Part shown: piece by piece, positions 32,733-44,169 of the stretch
How the letters are laid out: each line of letters starts with the position of its first letter
Position numbering within the stretch: position 1 is the first letter of the stretch
Assembly: GCA_025201345.1 (NCBI GenBank)
Contig: JAIXMG010000001.1
Coordinates: forward strand, 2,046,001 to 2,110,000
Direction of reading: 5' to 3'
Source of the DNA: Thamnidium elegans
Taxonomy: Eukaryota > Mucoromycota > Mucoromycetes > Mucorales > Mucoraceae
Length of the DNA stretch: 64,000 bases
Notes under the pieces: model-generated
What the model was told of the DNA's origin: nothing
Seen by the model: only the letters and a program-made list of their open reading frames with translations
Database searches by the model: none
Made by a program: the position numbers and the translations under genes

Positions 32733-34496
32733 ATGTTGATCTCAATCGTATCTACCCTTTTAGTTACTGCTTCTGTTGTATCCTCAACGACTTACTTTGA
32801 TCTAGGTTCAAATCAGTTATCTTACAATGCCGTACCTAAAAGTGTCTTCATCGCCACTTCCATTGGTGGTTCTTCAGTAAGTTACTTTATATACTTATAT
32901 ATATACATATATACATATATATCTTTTTTACAAGTTAAATATTCAACTGATACATATTAAAGCATACAAAATGGGTATTGGAAATTGGAAGATTATTAGC
33001 CGATCGCGGACACAATGTTACCTACGTTACGCGTGACGACCAATTAGCTTTAGCTGATCCTTTCCCTAAAATCAAAGCAGTTTCAACAGGCCCGCCCGTT
33101 TACACTGATGTATTGGGTAAAGTAGAAACTCTCAATTTTTATCAAATTGCCAAAGTGGTCCGAAAATTCTTAAATAATGCTTATACCAACGATATGAAAT
33201 ACTACCAACAATTATTTACTACACAACAAGTGCCTGATTTATTTATCTGTGATGCATTTAATGATCCCTGTATAGATACTGCAGTCGAATTAAATATACC
33301 GTTTGCTATTACATGTACCGGTATTCTTCATCAAGATATGTCTGTACCTTATATCAATAGTTTAGGCACGACACCTCATGCGACCTCTCAAAGTATGACC
33401 ATGTGGGAAAGGTTTCACCACAAGTATATTGATTTGATTAAAACTGTCTATCATTTATACCCGGAAATGATGGAACTGGACCAACTTCGGGGTCAGTTTG
33501 GTATACCCGGTTTGGGCTTGGACCGATTTAAAAAATGGGATAACGCACTCAAGTTGATCAATTCATATTTCGGATTCCAACCTTCTCAAATCTTGAGCCC
33601 GTTAACACACATGATTGGTCCCGTCTTGAGTGAACGACAAAAGGAATTAAGTTCGGAAGAAAAAGGTTATTTAGATGCTCATAAACGTGTTGCTTACGTT
33701 GCGTTTGGTCAAATAGCCGTACCGAACAAGAGAGAAATCGAGATTTTATTAAGTGCTCTGTTAGATCAAGTCAACCGAAATCAATTGGACGGTATTATTT
33801 GGGTTGGTTTAAAGAAACATGTTGGGTTGATTCAAAAGAAAAATGTCAGTAGTTGGAGATTTTTGGGTAAAGTGGTTCAATCTCCTTTAGAGTTAGATCA
33901 TATCTTTATGCCTACTTGGGCTAGTCAATTTGCCATCTTGTCACACCCTTCTACAGCCCTGTTTGTGAGTCACGGTGGAGCAGAAAGTGCAAACGAAGCT
34001 ACGTTTAATGGTGTACCTTTATTAATCAACCCTTACTTTGGAGATCAAAGATTGGTTGGACGTGCTTTAACCATTGCAGGAGTAGCTAGAGTTTACGATA
34101 GAGATACCAGTACATTTGAGTTAGTAAAACATAAATTAGATGAATTACTGTTGGACCCTCAAGGCCATGTAGCACATAATGTATCACGTATGAAAGTTTT
34201 GGCACAAATTGGTACAAAAAGAAAGACATTTGCAGCAGATTTAGTTGGTACGTAAACATATCTATATACATATATATATATATATATATGCTACTCGGTT
34301 TCCTTGATTACTGATTACTTCCATTTTAGAGGAGCATATGTTTGCTTCTCATGAAGGTATTGCTCATCATCGATTTGAAGTATCTAGACATATCTCTACC
34401 TTGAAGGCAATGGATATTGATTTACATGCTACTGTCATGACGTTTATTGCTTTAACTGGTTTTACGTTTCATAAGATCATCAATGTGTTGTTTTAG
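32733..34496 (+). CDS. UDP-glycosyltransferase (GT1/UGT family), ER-type membrane protein, 531 aa, 3 exons
   Basis: Exons are 32733-32876, 32963-34247 and 34330-34496. An N-terminal signal sequence (about residues 1-18) leads into a GT-B fold. Near the start is IATSIGGSSHTKWVLEIGRL, the usual acceptor-domain loop. The donor-binding signature comes near residues 380-405: FVSHGGAESANEATFNGVPL followed by PYFGDQ. The C-terminus ends in one hydrophobic helix (VMTFIALTGFTFHKIINVLF), as in animal UGTs anchored in the ER. It should transfer a sugar from a UDP-sugar to a small lipophilic acceptor or sterol; the acceptor is unknown. It lacks the PH/GRAM domains of fungal sterol glucosyltransferase Atg26. 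Confidence 0.85.
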
Positions 34497-34614
34497 GGTT
34501 TTGAATGACTGTTTAAATTATCTGAGACAAAAAGCCAACTTTTTAAATAAAAATATATACTAGTTTTTTTTTTTTTTTTTTCCCGACGTACATATATATA
34601 TAAAATAAAAAAAT

Positions 34615-35760
34615 ATGCACCAGCAACAAAGGACGCTTGGTAGTAGAAGAGAAGATGAAGATGAATTAAATGCACCTCTTTTAACAGGAAGAAGTATCCC
34701 AACGAGTAATAGTCCACCTGTTAAACCTACTGCTTCTCGTTCAGTTCCTCATTATAACACGTTTGCTGAGCAACAACAACAACAAAAGAGAGCAAACAAA
34801 CCAAAACTTCCTATGCGAACAACAAAAATTTCTCAAAAGTTAAAGTTGTTCCCCGAAGACCAACCATGGTTAGAAGAAGAAGAACCTGAAGCTGATGTAT
34901 ATACTCAGATTGCCAAAATTCCTCACGGCATGGCTAGACAAGAAGCTGAAATGTTGAATAAAATGGATAGAAGTGAATTATCTAGAATGACAGCATATTG
35001 TACCGCTTCGTAAGTTTATTTATTTATTTGTATACATATATATATATATATGTTAATTGTTGTTACAGGGCTTATCGTATGGATGCATTGATTAAATACC
35101 TTCAGTCTAAAAAAAGGACAAATGGAACAGCTCCGAAAAGATTTGATGAATGTTTATATACACCTTATGCATTTACATATCCACTTGCTCCACCTCAGCA
35201 ACCATCAGAAACAACTCATGCGTCTAGTGTACAAGTATTACCTGAAATTTTCTTGTTTGATTATGGTGTTTGCGTATTTTGGGGTATGACTATAAGAGAA
35301 GAACAGAGAATATTAAAATTACTTGAACCATTTGAAGAAGAAAAATTAGGTAGAAAACATCGTCTTTTTATTTATTTCATAAGTTACTGACGCGTATTAT
35401 TATTATAGAACCCGATGATGTCGAAACTGAAGAATTCAATTATTATTATAACGAAGCTTATCAACCTCGGTATTAATTTCTTGTATTATACATTATATAT
35501 ATTTTCTAACTATTCATTTATTTACATAGCATTTATAATGATATTATTACGTTAAGACACCCATCAAATTATCTTATCAAATTAACAATTGCACATGCCA
35601 TCGCACAAAGTGTCAAAATGACGTTATTTGAAAGATTAATCGATGACACAATTAACGAAACCAAATATATTCCTCAAGTGATGGCAGAAAGCGGAAATAT
35701 CCCTATGTCAAGGTACTGCCGCATAAAAAAAAAGCATAAAATTAACTAAACACGTTCTTA

Positions 35761-35794
<34 letters not shown>

Positions 35795-36201
35795 TGCGTG
35801 TAGAACTGCTATTACCAAAAAGATTGGTCAATTGTTTATTATGCGTATTAACGTGAATTTGGTTTCAAATATTTTGGATACACCAGAGATCTTTTGGTCA
35901 GAACCTACTTTAGAGCCACTATATAGTGCCATCAGAGGTTATTTAGAAATATCACAACGTGTACAACTTTTAAATCAAAGAGTAGAAGTTATTAGTGATC
36001 TTTTAGAAATGTTGAAAGATCATTTAAATAGTTCCCATGGTAAGTTTATTATGTAATAATCAATACGCGCATATTAATCATATATCAATAGGTGAACATT
36101 TGGAGTGGATTGTTATTTGGTTAATTGGAATGGAAATTTTGGTTGCTGTCATTACAACTTCTTTAGATGCTTTTAGTTTGTATTATGACAAGGACGGATA
36201 A
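34615..36201 (+). CDS. RMD1/RMND1 (DUF155) family membrane protein, 421 aa, 6 exons
   Basis: Exons are 34615-35009, 35069-35349, 35409-35469, 35530-35712, 35804-36039 and 36092-36201. After a disordered N-terminus come the conserved DUF155 blocks: AYCTASAYRMDALIKYLQ, EIFLFDYGVCVFWGMTIREE, DIITLRHPSNYLIKLTIAHA, IAQSVKMTLFERLIDDTI, and RVQLLNQRVEVISDLLEMLK. These are followed by a predicted membrane helix (WIVIWLIGMEILVAVITTSL) near the C-terminus. Yeast relatives (Rmd1, Rmd8, S. pombe Sif2/Sif3) are membrane-associated and needed for meiotic nuclear division; RMND1 in animals is mitochondrial. No clear mitochondrial presequence is visible, so the Rmd1/Sif2 branch is preferred. The stop lies 45 bp from that of the convergent LARP7-like gene. 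Confidence 0.85.
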
Positions 36202-36245
36202 ATGGGGGAGTTTTTTTTTTTTTAAAAAAAAAAAGTATATAAAGT

Positions 36246-37456
36246 TTATTGTCGTAGCTTTGCTTCGTCTTCCCAATAAATCTCTTCTTCAGTTCCTATT
36301 TTTTTTTATATGTCGTCAGTATAACAACATACATGTAAATACCTTTTTTTTTTTTTTTACCTTTTAATAATCGAAGTTTTAAACAGTCAAATGTTTTTGT
36401 TTCTTGTCCTTTACCGGTTGTATCTTTTGCAGTTTCTTGTACTGCTGGGTGCTTATCAAAATACTCGCATATTTTCTTGGCATCCTCTGGAGACTTTAAA
36501 CGAATATGTGTAGTAGCTAATCCTTTCTTCTTATTATGCATAAACGCAATCTCGACACCCGAAGTTTGTAATAAAGTAGTTGCAGCTGTTTTGGCACATT
36601 GAGGATGAAGTCCATCAACAAACACGACCAACCCTTCTTCAAACATCCTTTTCGCCTTCTTTTCCGGTACGTATTCACCCTCTGGATATTTCTCATAAAA
36701 ATCATCCCATAATTGTTTTATTTCCCGTTTACGTGTTGTCAGTAACTCGACATATTCATCCTTATATTTATTCAAATTCAACCTACACAAAAAAAAAATT
36801 AGTACATACATATTCAGATTATATATTGTACGCCTTACTTTGACATAACGCGTAAATTAAGTTCATCTGCTATTTCTAAATCTGAAGTCGCACCATCGAA
36901 TCGGTTCAGTAACTTTACTGCTTTATCAACATGTTCGCGATTATCAAATTCTATAAAACAGTAACTTAAAAAAGTTGTCTTGTTTTGTTGGTTGGGTGGT
37001 ATACGAAAGAATGAAACGTGTCCAATAAGTGAATTAAATAAAGCAGTAATAGTATGCTCATTATCATAGGGTTTTACTAGCCCTTCAACGTAAATGGACC
37101 AATCGTCTAGCTCTTCCTTTTTATTTACAATGTAAGGCTTGATTCTTGCAATCTTGGTTTGATCAGAATCAAGTTTCAATCTGGATAAAGAGTGTTCAAG
37201 CGCATTGGTTTTGATCTCGTCCGGTGTTGCATTTAGTGATTTAAACTTTGGTAACTTGGAAAGAGATTCAAACGATACCACTAATTTTTTTTGGGGTTAT
37301 TTAGATTATTATTATGCGTTTTGAGTTTAACTTACTTCCTTCTGGATCAGAAACTACTTTATTCAACATGACTTTATCCCATAATAAGCAAGCATCACTA
37401 AAGTAAGTCTCTAATACGTTGGCAATTTTACGATTTCTCTCTTCGTTTGTTTGCAT
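36246..37456 (-). CDS. LARP7: La-related protein 7-like (LARP7/Pof8 type), 344 aa, 4 exons
   Basis: Exons are 37456-37336, 37280-36839, 36782-36361 and 36295-36246. The N-terminus is a La motif: NRKIANVLETYFSD, then KVMLNKVVSDPEGMVSFESL. An RRM follows (DWSIYVEGLVKPYDNEHTIT; SYCFIEFDNREHVDKAVKLL), then a lysine-rich helix and a C-terminal RRM-like domain (EGLVVFVDGLHPQCAKT; ATTHIRLKSPEDAKKICEYF). The last exon adds TEEEIYWEDEAKLRQ, which matches the third helix of the xRRM in LARP7-type proteins. LARP7 proteins bind the 3' end of telomerase RNA (Tetrahymena p65, S. pombe Pof8) or 7SK RNA in animals. A telomerase or U6 snRNA role is likely in a fungus (inference). A genuine La protein usually lacks this xRRM ending. 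Confidence 0.75.
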
Positions 37457-38048
37457 TTTTTTTGGTCGCGAGAAAAAAGAGAGCTAAAATTAAAATCTTT
37501 GGGAGAAAATTTCGCGGCATTATATAATATAATCAAAATACATAATGATCAAACTATTTTTCTTTCAAATATTTATTTAAATACTACTTTTTTGTAATAC
37601 ATAATTTTTATATGATCTACCCTCGCCAACAACGTCTTAATTAAACGGCTTTATCTGGTAAATCATGCTTAACTCATTTTAGATTTACGTATGATGAAAT
37701 GGAGACAGTAGCGATTTAATGACAGGATTTATTTCAGAAAAGAAACAAAGTGGCATTTTCGTTTACTCGTATTTACGCACTGGCCATCATGCTTAAACAC
37801 CTGTCATTTCCTCATAAATACAAAGATATTGCGCCATTTTTTTTAAAATAAATAAGACTATCTTAGGAACCGTAACTATCCTCTTTCATGATAGGAGCTA
37901 TTCGCTACCGATACCGCAAAAGGCTTATGTTTAACCTGAGACATTTGAATATCTTGAACTTGATACGATTCTCGAAGGTAATCACTAAAAAATGTAAATA
38001 TAAAAACATTTCTAAATGTGCAATGAAAATTTACTTTAGTTATACATA
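37457..38048. other. Intergenic region between LARP7-like promoter and the CAGTCG element
   Basis: AT-rich sequence with no convincing gene. Overlapping open frames on both strands near 37876-38232 run across the element boundary at 38049 and are therefore not called. Confidence 0.45.
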
Positions 38049-38389
38049 CAGTCGTTCCAACGCCAAAGGGCGGTTTTTTAAAAAAAAAGATGCGGCGGAT
38101 AAATTTTTCCAGAAGACGGTTTTGATTCATCTAATGGGCGGTTTGATTTTTCCCATTATAACAAACCTGTACTTTGAAGACACAAAGTGGAACCTTTTTT
38201 TTTCACGACCCAGAGTTAAGGATTACCAATAATTATTATCCAATTTATTATTGACCCAATAGGGACGGTATTTAGCTTAAAGTCATAAAAGATCTATAAA
38301 AATATGCAAATTTTGAATAGGATGATGTTTTTGGTATGAATAAAACTCGGCTAGTACATAAATATCTGCCAAGCTTAATGATAAATATA

Positions 38390-39045
38390 GGACAACAGTT
38401 AAGTATTTAGACTTTTTTGGATCTTTGAACTGGTTTTGATCTACAATCAAAAGACGATAAAATTGTTGGATCATTCAAAACAGCCTCTCTCTTGAATTCG
38501 TGGAATTTGCTGTCATAAAGTAATGTGTTAATTATAACTGTCGTTAGTTTTTTATGAATACTAGCAAAGATGTGTTAGAAGTGTGACTAAAGCTGGTTTG
38601 TTTGTATGCGATTTAACTTACTTAAAAAAGGTTTGTAAATCACCTATGTTTGTAGACAGTCCTGCGAAATATATGGCTACAAGGCAAATGTCTGTTTCAG
38701 ATGAATTGATATAATAAATCATCGCTAAGAAAAATATTAGTATTAGTCTTGTTGTTGATAATCATTCACATGTTAACAAATACATTGAGTATCTCCATCT
38801 ACACCTATCAATTCATTTAGCAAATCAGTGTTGACATTCATATCTTTTGAGGCGAAATTAGCGGCGGCCGAACAAGACCATGACACAAAGACTATGTCAC
38901 ATAAAGGTCTTTCTTTTAAGCACTGCACCATGCTATTTAAAAGCCTTTTTCTGTTTTCTTCATCATTGCTACCAATAGACTTCCTAGCATACCCAATGAT
39001 GGTGCATCCTTGTTTTTTTAAAAGGCTTATGTAGTTTTGATAGCG
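38390..39045 (-). pseudogene. Resolvase-like protein remnant in the CAGTCG element
   Basis: From about 39045 downwards the minus strand encodes KKQGCTIIGYARKSIGSN, then ENRKRLLNSMVQCLKERPL, then DIVFVSWSCSA and ELIGVDGDTQC before a stop. After gaps come SSETDICLVAIYFAGLSTNI and EAVLNDPTILSSFDCRSKPV. The I-GYARKS opening, the R-LLN-M spacing and the later LVA-x-x-FAGLST block recall the N-terminal catalytic domain of serine recombinases (GYARVS ... R). The usual catalytic serine context is not certain. Stops and frame changes show it is broken. Intron positions were not resolved. Confidence 0.35.
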
Positions 39046-39446
39046 TGTGATATATTGTTAAAGAGTCAAGCAAAGTTTGATAAAAGTCTTGTTTTGAAAA
39101 AAGAATGGATATTTATATGGAAGAGAATAAGTTATTTCAATGACAGTTTGTATTCATAAGATTATATTGGATAACCCGTTTAAGGGTTTTGTGTGGATTG
39201 TGTATTAGAGCAGTTAGTGATCCCATCGTGGGAAATATAAGAGTTTATACGCTTTGATAAAATAATAATCCCTTATGTATTTTGTGCCTGGGAAAATATG
39301 ATTTTCCATTGTTTTGTATCACCAATATTCTTTAATAGTAAATTTGCAGGACCTTAATTGTTATGTGAATAATAATTGAGTCTGTCAAAAAGGCATAAAG
39401 CAGTCCTTAATTGTAATCAAAAGTATGGATATATAGCTTGTATATA

Positions 39447-40129
39447 TCAGCGCGGAATAGAAGTAGTGATGGATTTTATAATACCCTCTAACAATAGAGA
39501 ATAAATAATGGCATTTCTTAGAAACTCCAATAGTATATTACCTCTAAATTCATTTTTCATTACATAAAGTTTCCTATAGCGCTTATTCGACCCTCTACTC
39601 CTCTTCCTAGTAAATGGCACACCCATAAAGCTAACTTTTCTTTTAGAACACCAAGTTGCAAATGCTATTTCAGACTTCTTGCTCATGCATTCAGTTTTCG
39701 AAATAACTGACTCATAAACTTCTTTGTTTTCAACTTCTTGAAGGCAATAGACAGCTTCATTTTGAGGATCGGTAGTTTTATAAACTTCATTTAGAAACAT
39801 GATTACTTGTCGTTCTGAAACTAAATTAAAATTTTAGTGTCAAAATATGAGGAATAACATATAATCTTTCAGTGCTCACTAAGTTCAGATTTTGCTTCTG
39901 CTGCTTCCTTAAGGTCCACAGCTGAGTATTCAGTTAAATAACGTTTAAAAGTTGTGGGATCGTTCCGAATCACACTCAAATGCACCAGAACAGGTTGCTT
40001 AGGATCATTTTCATAACACACATCGAAAGAGCCGAATTCTTCGATCTTTTTTGACAATCTTGCTGCATTTTCCTTGCTGTAATCTTCACAAAAAAACCTA
40101 CAGATGGCTTGATCGCGAGTTATGTTCAT
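39447..40129 (-). pseudogene. Unrecognised protein of the CAGTCG element, 2 exons
   Basis: Two open stretches, 40129 to about 39882 and about 39830 to 39447, join in frame across a GT-AG intron (donor GTGAGC, acceptor TTTAG), giving AKSELISERQVIMFLNEVYK across the junction. The product is about 200 residues, hydrophilic, with CRFFCEDYSKENAARLSKKI in the first part and SEIAFATWCSKRKVSFMGVP plus a basic RKRSRGSNKRYRKL patch in the second. I recognise no domain. A short basic DNA-binding role would fit a transposon protein but is inference. The stop after TSIPR may be natural. Confidence 0.35.
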
Positions 40130-40199
40130 CTGATGTTGGAATGAAAAAGCAGATTAATTGTTTAATTCTGAAGCTAGTTGAAGCTGGTTTTTTACTGAA

Positions 40200-40248
40200 C
40201 CCGGTTCACAACCCGGTTCACAACCCGGTTCACAACCCGGTTCACAAC
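40200..40248. repeat. Tandem 12 bp repeat, four copies
   Basis: The unit CCCGGTTCACAA is repeated four times without change, 110 bp inside the right terminus of the CAGTCG element and about 70 bp upstream of the first internal start codon. It is GC-richer than its surroundings. Confidence 0.95.
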
Positions 40249-40361
40249 CTTTTCCAAATATAAATAAAAACCGTCCTTTGGGAAAAATCAAACCGCCCAT
40301 TAGATGAAGCAAAACCGTCTTCTGGAAAAATTAAAACCGCCCTTTGGCGTTGGAACGACTG

Positions 40362-42109
40362 TATATAGGTTCGAACTATTCTGACGTGGTGGGGTTTATC
40401 GGTGGTACACTGGAACCCGCTGAAGAGTCCGTAAAAAACCGAGAGACCATTTCGGCATGTTTTCCTAACTTTTAATATATCCTACAATATATATATATAA
40501 TTAACACATTTACATTATCAATATAAACTACATGCTCCAAAGTACCAGGCGATCGTTACGCCTAATGGAATCTCCAGAAGCTCAACTGGGACATGTTTAT
40601 ATCTCCCGCGTGATCAAAGCGTATTATAATTTAGTAAAGTTTTGACAATTTCCATGTGAAATAAACGCTTTTATTATTTTACTTCATATTATCGTAGTTA
40701 GGCAAATGGTTACTCTTCAAACTTTGGGTAAGTTTTAAGATTAATATCAGTAAAGGATGCAGACCTACCTACCGTACCTTCCTAAAGCTGATCCAAATGA
40801 GCGATTTTGATTTATGTTAGTTAATAAAGTCATGGAAATTATAAGCTGTCGTTTTTTAAGAAAATAAAAACCATTCGTTGACGCTGTGACCATTGTATGC
40901 AGCATCTCTCTTTTTTTTTAAAAAAAAGCACGGCGCTGTTTGTTTTTAAAAAGCGCGACACTTGTTCAAAAAAACATACGATACATACATTTTATTTTTT
41001 AAAAACACGATACCCGTAAGACGTTTTTCGTCGCAAAAGATTTACTCTTCTTAAAGTATCTAGTGTTTTGTAGATCTAATAAGACTCTCAGCAAGTACCA
41101 TTCTGCACAAAAAAAAAAAGCATGTACAACACAAAATATAGATGCCATACGCCATAGTTACTTACACGGTTAAGAAAAAGAACCAACAAAGCACATTATG
41201 TAGCAGAATAAGAATCAACAAAGCACCTTATGTAATAAAATAAAGGCTTACAGCTATATATATAAAAGTATTAAAGTTTACATTTATATTTGCACAGCAT
41301 TAGTTTTTATGTCATCCCGAGATAAGATTGCGTGCTTTGTTGATTTGGGGTATACAAAGAATAATCCAATCAAAACAAGTTACTGAAGGAGATGATTATG
41401 TAAAAAAAAAAAAGAGAGGTCTTTTACGTTTTTTTTATTAATATGCTGTTAAAAAAACTTTGCTTTTTTTTTTGATATATTTTTAAACGCACGTGTGTCA
41501 GACCAAAATAGAAACAGAAAATTGCATAATTTCGTTGTCATTCTGTTGGTGCAAGCAATTGGAAAACCTAAGATGATCTATTTTTTTTTTTTTTTTTAAT
41601 TTTTACGGGTCAAAACTTGATTTTACTGGAACCCGTCTGTAAACTATATTATAATACATGTAGTCTTTATTTATTGATAACACTAAACTATTTTAACTCT
41701 TTCAAAAAAGTACTAATTAATAATTCATATTTGAAAAAAAGTAGGGGAAAGGGTGAAACAGAGAGTATATTTATATATAATAATAGTTTGAGAGCGCATA
41801 TAAATAATAAGTATAGATAAAGAGAAAAAAAAAGTGTTACAACCAAATATAAATAAAAGTTCAACACATTAATATATATATATATATATATAAAGAGATA
41901 CATATAAAATAATATAAAAAAAAAAGAAACAATAAAAAAAAAACTATTGTTTCTAGTTTTATCAAAAAGAAAAAGAAGAGCGTATTTCACATTAAAAGAA
42001 AAAAAAAATGAATAAAAAAAGGATAGATATACCGAAAGAAAAAAAAAAGGTAGCGATTATAGACGTACATAAACAGTATACATGTATAAAGTAAGCTTCA
42101 TTTTCTACA
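40362..42109. other. 1.7 kb intergenic region downstream of the bZIP gene
   Basis: No gene was supported. It contains a 32 bp unit duplicated in tandem with five mismatches (41178-41209 and 41210-41241) and long A/T tracts. The right part, 41820-42060, is extremely A-rich on the plus strand. Confidence 0.5.
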
Positions 42110-43427
42110 TTAAATATGTTGTTGATGCTGTATTTTAACTCGGCCTTGTGCTATATAATTGTTATTCATAGTCGGTACAGAAGATCGATGGTAATTGACA
42201 GGTCCAGAACTATACTGCCGGTGCCCAACATCAGATTGTTGATGATGATGCCCTTGTTGCATTATCATCTGTTCCAAGGGGCTATCTTTCTTTTCAACAA
42301 TGAGAGCCTTTAACCATTTTACTTCACGTTCAAGTTCATGAACTCTATTTTCAAATGCTTTAGCTTTTTCTGTCATTTCATCAGCAGTCTGTTGAAGAGC
42401 TTGCTCACGCATCTTCTTTTTGACTCTGAAACGAGCACTAGCGGCAGTATTACGACGACGTTTATCTTCTTTTGTTAAAGGAGGAAACTGTTTTTTACCA
42501 TCATCACCTTCATTAGATTCATCATCTTCGTCTTCACTATCAATCATAGAAAGTTCTTTAGGAGCAGGAGGAGGAGAGAGTTTTTTAATAGTAGAACTAA
42601 TACTATTATTACGTTTCTTTTTGATAGCAGTAGGTTTCTTATTTTCCAGAATTGATGAATGTTTGTCCATGGGGTCGTACGATGGAAGTTCATTGTAACT
42701 ACTGGTGGTTAAAATTCTCATTGTTTTCATAAATTGATCTTCATCGTAGCCCATGATAGTGTCTTCACCATAAAAAGTAATGGGAGGGTTAACAATGCCT
42801 TGAATACCATTAAATATGGTAGGCGAGTTTGCATGATAACCGTTAGGCGGAGTAGGATTAGGTGAATGAAATCCGTTGGGTGGAGAAGGGTTAGGTGAAT
42901 GATAACCATTTGGTGGTGAGCAGTCAGGCGACTGGTCATAATAACTTTCGATGGCATCTACGAAACAGAAAGAAAAAAAAAAACGTGTGAATAAATACAG
43001 AAAATTTTAATAATGAAACAGTAACGATAAGTTAAACATACCAGGTGTCATGGTAGTGTGATAATTATTATCCACAAGTGAAGCTAATTTAACGTTTAAA
43101 AGAGAGTGCATATTGGGCTGCTTTGAGTCTCTTCTAAAAGGCTTTTTTTGAGATGTTGTTGTTAGCTCATTTTCATCAAAATCGATTGCTGCGCCTGGAG
43201 CTACATCATAGGTGAATTGTGCGTTTGCAAAGATTGCAAGCTCCTTTTGGAGCTCGGCATCTGAAAGAACGGATACAGAATCCATAACTTGGTTAAGTGA
43301 ATCTAAGTTATTATGGATTGGTAACCATGAAGTCGCGGAAGAAGCTAATATAATAATTTTTATTAATCACTTGACGGTGATGATGATAAACTAGAAAGAA
43401 AAAAGATACATACAAGGTTTATTTATC
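42110..43427 (-). CDS. CYS3: CYS3-like bZIP transcription factor (sulfur regulator type), 388 aa, 3 exons
   Basis: Exons are 43427-43412, 43344-43042 and 42957-42110. The first exon (MINKP) is short and was chosen because the following exon is open upstream of the next Met. The basic region (about residues 271-290) reads DKRRRNTAASARFRVKKKMR, followed by EQALQQTADEMTEK and a zipper with VHELEREVKWLKALIVEK. The NTAASARFR-x-KKK-REQAL pattern is that of Neurospora CYS-3 and its relatives (Zip1, Met4-like), activators of sulfur assimilation. The middle holds repeats of SPNPxPPNGxH and an acidic stretch (DSEDEDDESNEGDD) suited to activation. Its neighbour 740 bp upstream is the MET30/sconB-type F-box gene, the predicted regulator. 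GCN4/CPC1 is less likely from the basic region. Confidence 0.78.
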
Positions 43428-44169
43428 ATATACTGACTTCCAAGTTTTTTTTTTTTCTTTTTTTTTTTTTTTCTTTAAGGGTGACTAACAAGTGAAAGAA
43501 AAGAAAGCCTTTATTAGTAGAGGAAAGAAAGACGAAAGAAAAAAAGAAAAAGTACGCAAGAGCACGCAAGAAACATTATAGATAAGCAAATGTAGTACAG
43601 AAAAAAAAAGGCAGGGCCGATTTAAGTTTCCGAGTAAAGTTTTTTTATTTATTTGAACCTGACATACATTATATATATAAAGTGTATCACCAAATTCATT
43701 TTAAAATACACATTAAAAAGCGATTGTTACATCCAATCATTATAATTTTCGTACTATTGCGTACATAATACGATCGACTGAACCAATCACTCAATTTGAC
43801 GATAAAAAAACAAAAACTGTGTTGTGTAAACGAGCCTTATTTTATTTCCTTTTTATTCATTTTAAGTTTTTTTGGTCATGGCTTTATTAAAGTTTTTTTT
43901 TTTTAATTTATTATTTAAGGGTATTTCCATAAAGGAAGGCTTTTGCTGCATTATTGGTTCATATCTTTCCATAAAAACTTGCTTACACTAGACTTATAGA
44001 TATGTAGATATATATATATATAATGTATTCGCAATACATAAGGTAGTGTTCTTTAGATCACGCCATCGACCCTGCTGATTGTTTTAAGTTTCGGTGTTTT
44101 AAAGAACCACACTTTTAAACAATCTGAATACAATTTTTTATTATTAACACTAAATTAACGGGTACTTTC
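43428..44169. promoter_or_regulatory. bZIP upstream region and MET30-like 3' flank
   Basis: On the bZIP sense strand the first 250 bp upstream are pyrimidine-rich (long TTTCTTT runs, 43440-43620), suggesting a long leader. No recognisable bZIP palindrome was found by eye. Confidence 0.35.

Larger units (their letters stand above)
38049..40361 (-). mobile_element. 2.3 kb TIR transposon (CAGTCGTTCC termini, TA flanks), decayed
   Basis: The left end begins CAGTCGTTCCAACGCCAAAG and the right end at 40361 is its inverse complement. Similarity extends, with gaps, for about 90-100 bp per end and includes GAAGACGGTTTTG and CTAATGGGCGGTTTGATTTTTCCCA. TA flanks both ends (38047-38048 and 40362-40363). 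Two decayed genes lie inside on the minus strand (39447-40129 and about 38390-39045), and a four-copy 12 bp repeat lies between the right terminus and the first start codon. CAGT ends with TA duplication suggest the Tc1/mariner superfamily, but I see no DDE protein. Confidence 0.75.

Noticed and set aside
40200..40248. Possible CRISPR-like array
   Set aside because: The four 12 bp units are directly adjacent with no spacers, so this is a simple tandem repeat.
40365..40385. Sequence resembling a tRNA B box (GGTTCGAAC)
   Set aside because: No A box at the proper distance and no cloverleaf could be drawn; the site lies just outside a transposon terminus.
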